This document shows, piece after piece, positions 55,190 to 64,000 of a stretch of DNA of 64,000 nucleotides. Position numbers and translations under genes: made by a program. Source of the DNA: Cyprinodon diabolis (lineage: Eukaryota > Chordata > Actinopteri > Cyprinodontiformes > Cyprinodontidae); NCBI GenBank assembly GCA_030533445.1, contig CM060071.1, positions 3,702,520-3,766,519 of the forward strand. The letters run 5' to 3'. Numbering within the stretch: position 1 is the first letter of the stretch; every line of letters begins with the position of its first letter. The notes beneath the pieces are model-generated. The model saw nothing but the letters and a program-made list of their open reading frames with translations. It did no database searches and was not told the origin of the DNA.

Positions 55190-57285
55190 AATTCAATTTC
55201 AATTCAGTTTATTTATATAGCGCCAAATTCACAACACATGTCATCTCAAGGCACTTTACAGTTCAACCAGATCATCCTGTCAGATTGATCCAAAGTTTTC
55301 TATCTAAGGAAAACCAGTTGATTGCATCGACTCATTGACTCAAATACAATCCCTCACACTAAGCATGCTTGTAGCGACAGTGGAGAGGAAAAACTCCCTT
55401 TTAACAGGAAGAAACCTCCAGCAGAACCAGGCTCAGTGTGAGCGGCAATCTGCTGAGGCCGACTGGGGTTCAAGGAGACAGAAGCAGAGATACAAAAAGC
55501 AGCTGTAAAAGGCGGCCCCGTCCAGGAAACACACAGCCAGGCAGACGAGCTCCAAGGCAGCTCCCATGCCAGAGGATGAAGAGAGCACATCCACCCATCC
55601 ACGGCCAGAGAAACAGGACCACACCTGAAGACAGGCCGATCTCCAACATCTACAAACAAGGGTGTTGATGGAAGCAGCACAGCTGATGTTTCTTTCCTGG
55701 ATGACGTCACAGCCAAACAGGAACAGACGAGGCAAAGCTACTCTGAGGAAAAGCAGAGAGAGCAGAACGTTAGAGATTGAACTAACAGATTCTGCAGAAT
55801 AGGAGAACAGAGAGAGAATGAAGCAGAATGATGAAATGGGGGTCCCTATGTCCTCCAGAAGTCTAAGCCTATAGCAGCATAACTTTAAAGACAGCTCAGG
55901 ATAACCTAAGCCACCCTAACTATAAGCTTTATGAAAAAGGAAAGTTTTAAGCCTAGTCTTAAAAGTAGACAGGGTGTCTGCCTCACGGACTAAAACTGGT
56001 AGTTGGTTCCACAGGAGAGGAGCCTGATAACTAAAAGATCTGCCTCCCATTCTATTTTTAGAAATTCTAGGAACCACTAGTAAACCTGCAGATTGAGAGC
56101 GAAGTGCTCTGTTAGGAACATAAGGAACAATCAGATCTCTGATATCAGATGGAGCTTGGCCATTTAAGGCTTTATATGTGAGAAGGAGGATTTTAAATTC
56201 TATTCTTGATTTAACAGGAAGCCAATGAAGAGAAGCCAGGATAGGAGAGATATGATCTCTCTTTTTAATTTTCATCAGAACTCTGGGTGCAGCATTTTGG
56301 ATCAGCTGAAGGCTTTTACCTACAGTTTGTGGACTTCCTGATAGTAAAGAATTACAATAGTCCAGCCTTGAAGTAACAAATGCATGGACTAGTTTCTCAG
56401 CATCACCCCTGGACAGGAGATTTCTAATTTTTGCAATGTTCCTCAGATGAAAGAAGGAAATTCTAGAAACCTCTTTGATCTGGGATTTAAATGACAGGTC
56501 CTGATCAAAAATAACACCAAGATTTTTTACTTTATTATCTGAAATCAGTTTAATCCCATCCAAATGAAGTGACTGGCTAATCAGCTTCTTTTTCAGAGAC
56601 TCTGGTCCAAAGACTATAACTTCTGTTTTGTCTGCATTCAGAAGCAGAAAGTTAAGAGTCATCCAGGTTTTTATGTCTTCAAGACATGCCTGTAATCTAT
56701 GTAATGGGTTAGCTTCATCTGGATTTATAGACAGATATAGCTGGGTATCATCAGCATAACAATGGAAATTAATCCCATGCTGTCTAATAACTCTACCAAT
56801 TGGGAGCATGTATAAAGTAAAGAGAATTGGTCCTAGCACTGATCCCTGTGGTACTCCACAGGTAACCTTTGAACTGAATTCGATCAGATAGATAAGATTT
56901 AAACCAGTCTAGTGCTGTTCCTTTAATTCCAACAAAATATTCAAGTCTTTCTAAAAGAATATTATGGTCAACTGTATCAAATGCAGCACTAAGATCCAAC
57001 AGGACGAGCACAGATACAAGTCCATTATCTGAGGCCATGAGAATATCATTAGTGACTTTCATCAGAGCTGTTTCAGTACTATGATGAGCTCTAAAGCCAG
57101 ACTGAAACTCTTCAAAAAGTTCATTATGGTGTAAGTGGTCGCAAACTTGTTTGGCAACTACTTTCTCAAGAATTTTGGATAAGAAAGGAAGATTGGATAT
57201 AGGTCTATAATTAACCAAGTCATCTGGGTCAAGAGACGGTTTCTTAAGCAGAGGTTTAATTACAGCAACATATTGCCAATAGAAG
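55190..57285 (-). mobile_element. L2-type LINE, 5'-truncated
   Basis: The minus-strand element has partial ORF2 (57218-55916) and a ~730-bp 3' UTR whose terminus, read on the plus strand, is TTCAATTCAATTTCAATTCA then GTTTATTTATATAGCGCC. Other copies of the same 3' end lie at 18155, 30304-31424, 36450 and 61635. It is truncated near 57285, before the RT N-terminal part and any endonuclease. Confidence 0.92.
55916..57218 (-). pseudogene. LINE ORF2: reverse transcriptase and C-terminal domain, frameshifted
   Basis: RT motifs in order: NYRPISNLPFLSKILEKVV, FQSGFRAHHSTETAL, LLDLSAAFDTVDH (first Asp), then after a frame slip near 56865 [17 protein letters not shown], the catalytic YADD in [19 protein letters not shown] and [11 protein letters not shown]. 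The tail has [20 protein letters not shown] and [10 protein letters not shown] and ends at the stop by 55916. The slip and the missing N-terminal endonuclease make it non-functional. In active relatives this protein nicks DNA and copies the LINE RNA at the target. Confidence 0.92.
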
Positions 57286-58175
57286 AAGTGAAACAGACTG
57301 GTTTAAACAAAGAAGTCTATAATACATCATATAAAAGATTGTTAAATTAAACTGAAATAGTCAATTAAAGAGAATAGTAAATAAAATCCTTAGTCCAGCA
57401 GTTTTTTAACTAATTAACGTGCGATATTGAGGTTCGTTGGTGTGTTGTTTGTGTGATTCAGGATGACTGACTGCTATAAATTTATGTACACTGAGGTTTG
57501 CCAAACACGGCGTGATTCCCACAGATCATTTAAGGGCTGATTTCAATAATTTCACACAGCCTCAGTCTCTTTCTCACTTCTCACCCACACAGCCACGGTG
57601 AGAGCTGTTAGAGAGGGACAGTGGCTAAAAAAGAATCGTTTCATGCAAAATAAACCTAAATATCTTCTCCTGGCTCAAGGACAACAAATTGCAAACAGGT
57701 GCAAACATTTAAAAAAATCAATGGTGTTTCTGAGCAGCTGCTTATAACGTACTCTAATGTCCTCAGCAAAATCAAAAACCAACATACCAGAGAACATGAC
57801 TTTTATTTAGAAATAAATATTTTATATTTGTACTTTAGAGGAGGGTGAATAAATAAATTCTATGTTCCTCACTCAGCACTTCCATTTGCATACACATGGA
57901 TGATACTAGCCAAACTGGGAACACAGACTTGTGAAAAAGAACTATAAAAAACAACAGATGTACCAAACAGCTGAAGCTCTCCATTATACAAACCAAAACA
58001 CATGAAGGTGTGTAGATTTGTACGTCACACAAGGTGCACATGAAGTAATGTTTTTATGTTCATATTGTAAGGTGGGCTATGCCTTCCCAAAGTAAGGAAT
58101 GTTGGGATTCATTTTGTTTGGTAAAGCTTCTGACATGTTTAGCTATTACTCTACCTCTGCCCATTACCTTGATGT
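57286..58175. other. Intergenic, no gene recognised
   Basis: Unassigned A/T-rich sequence between the LINE and the LTR-like repeat. No conserved frame was seen. Confidence 0.4.
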
Positions 58176-59113
58176 CATGATCTGCCTTGATAACTGATCT
58201 AATTACTTGTTTCACTCACCTTCCGTACCCTCCCCCCTCACAAATGTCAATCATTTTATCCACCTGCTCCTCCTGCTTTACATATGGTTCAGCCCAGGTA
58301 TCGGGGCCAGATCTTTGTATTTTTGTTCTTTAGTTCAATTTGAGTTAAGTCCGTGGTTCATGTTCCCGTTTTTGCAGGCCAATTAGACAGGGTTTCTGTT
58401 TTATTGTGTTTCCTGATCATGTCCTGGCTCTTCTCCGCTGATTGCATCCTGTTCCTGTTTTTGCATCGGCGGAAGGGGAGTTAGTTTTAAGTCCCGTAGT
58501 TCTGGCTCTTGGTTGGAGCTAGTTTAAAGTTCTACAGTTCTCCTGGTACCTTGTCTTGTCTCTGTTCCTCTCAACCACTGAGCCCCCCTGTCTCCATCTG
58601 AGCAGGTCTGCTGGACTCATGCAGCTCTGGTCTGCCTGACACCTGGATTTGGAACCCTTGATCTGTCTGTTCCTGTTCGGATCGGCACCCCTGGTCAGGC
58701 TGCGGATAAGTGGATCTCAGAACCGTCCTGTTCTGAACTGTTCCCCTTACCTGGCTTGGACTTCTGCCTGTTCACTGAGGCTGCAGCATTGGGGACACTC
58801 TGGCCACTCTGCACCGTATCTTATTGGCAGTCCATCCACTGGATCCTGCCTCACCCGAGAGGATGGCCTGAACTGTTAAACCAGGTGAGTGAGTCACATG
58901 GATAATCATCTTCCATCAGATTATCGTGGTTACTTACCTGTGTTTCTCCCTCATGAGTGTCAGTAATGGCTTGTCCCCCCAACTCCCCTGCAGACGCTGC
59001 AGATCCACGGCAGCCCACGTTCTGTGCTGTCTTAGTTTTGTTTTGTTATCAAATGTTTTGAAACTTCCCACTGTCTCGCCTGAATACTGGCTCCTACATT
59101 CTGAGATCTTGAC
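58176..59113 (+). repeat. LTR-like repeat, copy 2 (possible solo LTR)
   Basis: It starts TGTCATGATCTGCC and ends GAGATCTTGACA, so the ends are short inverted copies (TGTCA...TGACA). Its right half matches 50500-50706. No internal coding region is attached. A clean target duplication was not found. Confidence 0.5.
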
Positions 59114-59939
59114 ACTTGGCCCTCCTTTTTTTCCTCCACTTTTCCTAAGTCTGTTTATTATGCGCGTTCCTTACTCTTTTTTCGTCGACATTTAGTATGT
59201 TTTTTTTTTCATTTTCTTCATCCCGCTCTAAACCTTGTTGATACACTTTGGTCCATTTGTTACACTAATCATGACAAGAGGAGCAACATCTAGATAGATA
59301 GATGCAGTCCATGGTTAGGTGACTGAAATATTTTCATGGTCCCATAAACTGCAGCTTTTGTAATTATTGTATCTAATGCAAACCTGATCCTAATACAATA
59401 AAAAAACATTTAAAAAAGTTCCTCACTAAAACCACTGCTACAAGCCCATATATGAGGACATCTTGAAAAAGCTCTCCTTTTTCTGTCAGCAATGTCAAAG
59501 AGTGAAACTCATATAAATTGATTACATATAGTGAAAAGTATTTCAAGATTTTATTTCTTGTATTTTTGATAGTAATGGAAGACAGATAAAAATAAAACAT
59601 TCCAAAATGAAAAAGTTCCATCTTTGAATCTCATGGTGTCCCAAAATAATCAACTAATTAACCAAAAACACACCTTCAAAAGTCTCCTCTGCCTCTAAAT
59701 CACAGATGTCAATAAAGGATTTTAGGAAATGGTGCAGAAAAAATAACTAAAACTGCAACCTGGAGAGGTCAAATACATTAACATTAATGCCGGAGTCAGT
59801 GCATCAAAGGGCCCGTCAAATGAATCCCACACCTAGACTACAAATGGCAGATTGCTTTAGTAAGGCTAAGCCTTAACCAAAAAACTGGGGAGCTAGGGAG
59901 ATGGAACTAAAGCTTTGTGGTTATAAATTCTTTCGAAAT
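59114..59939. other. Intergenic, no gene recognised
   Basis: A/T-rich with a T-run at 59201-59210. No conserved frame was seen. Confidence 0.4.
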
Positions 59940-60043
59940 GTATGACCAAAATCTAGGACGATTTTGAAATTCCCCTCCGACATTTTTTTAGGTATGAAAA
60001 GTAGGACATGTCCGGGAAAAAGAGGACGTCTGGTCACCCTACC
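59940..60043 (-). mobile_element. End of a hAT-type DNA element
   Basis: On the minus strand: AGGGTGACCAGACGTCCTC, CCCGGACATGTCCTACTTTT. This matches a well-known hAT terminus. Only about 100 bp remains. Confidence 0.6.
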
Positions 60044-60045
60044 AT

Positions 60046-60326
60046 ATTAACAATCTGATGTTTCAGTCAGTGAGTGCTTGTTACTGTGATGCGTCTTTGC
60101 TCAGCAGCTTCGCTTGTTGTAAACCAACCAATCAGCGCACAGCTCATCTAAATATTCATGAGCATACCATAAAAGGAAGAAAACCTGTTGTTTCATTCTA
60201 GGGCTTTTAACCAGGCTGCATTAGGGCTCATAGAAGAGTAAATATTGAATTTTCAGCCAAACCGATATTACACACCCTATTCAGAGACCTGCACCAAATA
60301 CCCTATAGAATCATACTATGACCCCT
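60046..60326. mobile_element. TTAA-associated MITE fragment (right end)
   Basis: It ends CATACTATGACCCCT then TTAA (60327-60330), with ACCAATCAGCGCACAGCTCA and ATATTCATGAGC inside. Such blocks occur in small fish DNA elements. The left end was not found. Confidence 0.5.
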
Positions 60327-60332
60327 TTAAAA

Positions 60333-61634
60333 AAGATATAACTAGAAATGCACTGGGAGAGCACATATTGTGACTTTTACCTTACATTTACCAAACATGT
60401 TCTTTGCTTACAAAATTATAGGAACAAAATTTACCCCATAACCTCTCAGGAGTTAGACTGACAGACAATATGAGTCTGACATCTAAGAGATGGCGGTACA
60501 TAATTAAAAGGAGTTTTTATTAACAGCTACAAGATTTTCCTATTTTTAACTCTAATAATATAAATAAATATATTTCTTTCCACTGATGTTTTTCTTTCCT
60601 TAAAAGCAGGACAGTAAAATTGCAATCAGCATTCATCTCTCTCTTTAGTTGCTGAATTTCTCCCTTTAGTAGCCAAACTGCTGCAAATTTATGGAGACTT
60701 TCCAACTTGGAAGTTGTAACAATTTGAAAACTCTTTACAGACATTTTAACTTGGTTCGATTTATTTGTAAGACCCAACTGATTAGGTTTACATACAAGTT
60801 TTAGAAAAGTGATTGTTTAAAAGCAAAAGACCATTGCACTAATACATATTTTATTTTTTATTATTGGGTGGAATTAAAGACAAAAGTAATTTTAGTCAGT
60901 GTTATGCTTAAAGTCAGGGATTATGTAAGTAATAGCTCCTTTGTAATCCACTCTTCAGATAAAGAGAGAGGTCAGGCTTATAAATCAAAACCATGACCAA
61001 CACCTGGAAGGCACACAATGCATATGCTTTTCAGTCAGATTTCCACCAACAATTGACAGAAAGTACCATTAAACCTCCCCTGTGCTTACAGTAACAATCC
61101 AAAAAAAGTTGCTGAACATCGTCCTCTTTCCCTGCCATCCCTTTAAATCCGATCTCTGCAGTGGAAACAAAGGCAGAAATGCTTGGCCCCTGGATCCGAT
61201 GAGTGGTGCCATTGAGCGCCTTTAGGTGGGATCGGATGAAGTGAATTAGAGTAAAGCCTCGGCAGAGAATACAGCTGACGCATAGAGACTGTGGTGGCCA
61301 TGCCATCACAGTCTGCAATATAAAAATGAATCCCTCACTCTTGAAAATAGATATGAAAATTAATGAATGCAGAAGCAAATAAAATGGCTGGCTTTAGTTC
61401 CTCCTTCTTTTTAGATTATTATTTTGAATTAAAATCTGAAAAGGGTAGCATAGAGTGGCTTTCATCTCATTTTACTCTAATACAAATAAACGAAACCATG
61501 TCCAACCAACTGCTTAGTAGTTGGTTGCTGGGTGTTCTCTAATATTGGTATAAAAACAGCTTTAAGGCCTCAGTGCTTTATTTACGGGGCAGTGTGTCAC
61601 TAATTTGGCTAAAAATTAAAAATCCAGTATTTGT
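60333..61634. other. Intergenic, no gene recognised
   Basis: A dispersed AT-rich family member is at 60398-60437 (TTCTTTGCTTACAAAATTAT). The rest is unassigned. Confidence 0.4.
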
Positions 61635-61778
61635 TTCAATTCAATGCAGTTTATTTCTATAGCGCCGATTCAGAACACAGGTCATCTCAAGGCACTTTAC
61701 AGTTCAACCAGATCATACAGTCAGATTGATTCAAAATTTTCTATCTAAGGAAAACTAGTTGATTGCATCGACTCATTG
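61635..61778 (-). mobile_element. L2-type LINE 3' tail
   Basis: CAATTCAATGCAGTTTATTT, TCATCTCAAGGCACTTTACA and TTGATTGCATCGACTCATTG match the terminal ~140 bp of 55190-57285. Confidence 0.88.
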
Positions 61779-64000
61779 CTTCATCCTCTTTTTTGCGAAA
61801 CATTTGTCTAAATCATGTAGTGGACTCATCAAACATGCGTAAGAAGGAGCTATTCTCAAAAATAACAACATCTTAAACACTTTTAAAATATTGAAAGCAG
61901 TGAACACTGTATCTCCATCATGCAACATGGTGATGGCAGCAACATACTGCGGGTTACTTTTCTTCAACAAGAACAAGAAAGTGAGCCTGAGTTGAAGGAT
62001 ACAGGAAAATCTGGAAAGAAAACCAGGAGATTCAGAAACTGGAGCAAACATGCAGACGAGTACAATGGTATGGTCTATTAAAGAAAATCTGTGTTAGAAG
62101 TCCCAGCCAACCCCAGGGCCTAAATCTATTAAGCTTGTGAGGTAAGACCTGAAACATTTTAGAGATGTTTTCCTTCCATTCTGACTGAGCTTGACCTTCA
62201 CTAAGAACATACAAAAAAGTTTGGTTTATCAAAAGCAAAGATGTACAGTAGACAAACATAAACACAAAAAAATTGATTTTAAATTGCTGCAAAGTTTACA
62301 CTTATATAGGGGGGGAATTTTGTTCCATTATAAAATTAAGGCAATCCAGAAAGAAAACTTAGAAAAAGTATGTAATCAAAAAGGCTTTTTGTTTTGTTTT
62401 TAGTTTTTTGCCTTTTTTTAATATTCAAATTTTTCAAAAACAAAATAAGTATTTTAAATTAATTATATTTTTCAAGATTAGGTTTCACTAATTCCATTCC
62501 TTTCAAAAGGATTTTTCACAGATCATATTTCTTAAGATAAAGCAAAAGACAGTGTGAACAAATAAAAACTATACAATATGCAAAAAATGTAAAAAAAAAA
62601 AATAGTAAAAAATGAATGTTAGAAAACAGTTATTCTCACAATTTTTTTCATTTCTAGATTGCATTTATTTTAAATATGAATAAATAAAACATTTAATAAA
62701 TATTAAAACATGCCATGCAATAAATTAAATTTTAAAACAAATGTTGACCATGTTAGAACTTCTAAAGATGGCTCTGTGTCTGCAGCTTGAAGCTCTATTT
62801 CTCGGGTTATTTTTCTGAAAAGAGATCACTCAGGACAAACTCTTTAAATAATACTTCATAACTTACATGTATTAAATAACCAATATACATGACAACAGAT
62901 TCTGATTGTAATCTTAATCAGATCAGAGAAATTGCTTAGAATTTACAGAAGGCAGCTGCTTACCAACCGGGCTCACCTCTCAGGAAGTGACCCCGATTAT
63001 AGGTTAAAAAGGCATTTTATACATCTCCAGTCTGCAACATCATCACATCATTACATCATACATGTTAGCAGATGAGTAGACATTCATGGCTCCAGCCTTA
63101 TCAAAATATTACACTTTGTTCTTAGATGAAGGACGCCGCTCTCATTCCATTCCCAAATATTTGCCACCATAAAGTTTATAACTGTATATAAACAGACTGA
63201 GGAACTGTCTTAATTAGATCAACTATTCTGGAAATCATCAGTTCTCAGTCATATTTAGGTAAAACATTAAATTCTAAATTAAATCAAATCCCCCATTTTA
63301 TCATTTTAAAGATTTTCATACTGGGCGTGATTATTGATTGCTTCTGCCTTGGCAGAATTTTGTTTCTAATAGTTTTTTAACACAGTTCTTGCAGCACATT
63401 CTACATGTGTGTGTTTGTCCCAACCTTTCAGCCCAGTCTTATGAATGGCTTGTCTACTTTCTCCAAAAGACCTTGAGCTAATGGGACAAGTGGTATATCA
63501 CCATACGCTTACAGAAAACACACCATATGCAACACTGATTAATTAATTCTTCCATGGCTGTAGGCCTAATTTTTAGCTTCTCATGTGACAGAATCAACGT
63601 GCAGGAAAAATGCTGCCTGACTTATCCTCACACATTTTTTTTTTTTCTGATTTCCAAAGGCTTCTTTGGTGTAAATGTAACATAAATCTAAATTCCTCAT
63701 GTTTATTCTGGTTCCAGAAGGGAGTAAAGTGGTGTGAAAGTGTGCTTTAGAGTGTGAAACAGCATATGGAGAGAAAAGATAGAACTTTATTGGTTTGTCA
63801 GAGAGAGAAGGAAGCATGTAGTCACTCAAAGATCAAGGAGAGAGTATTGAATATATATGTGGTCCATGATGCCACCAGGAAAAGGGTCACATGATGGTAA
63901 ATTTAGGTTGAATTAGGGCTTGGCTGGACACGGCTGTGTGAAACCGACAGATGGAGGACGGGTTCCCTGGGTGCCAGACCTGCTACAAATAGCTGTGCAT
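61779..64000. other. Intergenic, no gene recognised
   Basis: A/T-rich. A minus-strand member of the dispersed family lies at 62305-62345 (complement TATAATGGAACAAAATTCCC). No exon with splice borders was recognised up to the window end. Confidence 0.4.

Overview
The window is vertebrate nuclear DNA, most likely from a teleost fish. It holds the 5' two thirds of a multi-exon Mediator gene, and its repeat types are typical of teleosts: Tc1/mariner, hAT with 8-bp target duplications, several families inserted at TTAA, L2-type LINEs, a tRNA-derived SINE and a Ty3/Gypsy element. A cyprinodontiform (killifish or livebearer group) is only a weak guess from the look of the repeats.

Left part, 1-14,000. 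The minus strand carries med24, the Mediator tail subunit MED24/TRAP100. Seventeen coding exons can be placed, each with GT-AG borders and matching phases. They give residues 1-602 of a protein that is about 990 residues in human. The rest lies beyond base 1. A non-coding first exon ends at 13,927. Upstream of it is a compact TATA-less promoter with an ETS palindrome fused to a CRE. The introns hold two families of TTAA-inserted non-autonomous transposons, a long palindromic element and degenerate repeats.

Middle part, 14,000-36,700. A dead Tc1-like element (14,343-15,917) is followed by a 9.3-kb Ty3/Gypsy LTR retrotransposon (18,476-27,752). The retrotransposon has a tRNA-Thr primer site, a PNMA-like Gag, and protease, RT, RNase H and integrase, and no envelope gene. 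Its LTRs are almost identical but its reading frames are broken six times. Next come a hairpin, a non-autonomous DNA element, a 5'-truncated L2-type LINE, an AT-rich stretch with a possible conserved non-coding element, and a third copy of one TTAA family.

Right part, 36,700-64,000. I find no convincing host exon. Mappable units are LINE fragments, a tRNA-derived SINE, a 1.3-kb hAT element with a perfect 8-bp duplication, a second large L2-type LINE on the minus strand, two LTR-like repeats, and a loose AT-rich family seen at seven places. In human the gene divergent from MED24 is THRA. If that order holds here, this 50-kb tract may be the upstream region or a 5' intron of a thyroid hormone receptor gene, but no receptor exon was recognised.

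The window does not show a novel operon-like system. The most notable items are the PNMA-like retrotransposon, the TTAA element families, the palindromic elements and the dispersed AT-rich family.
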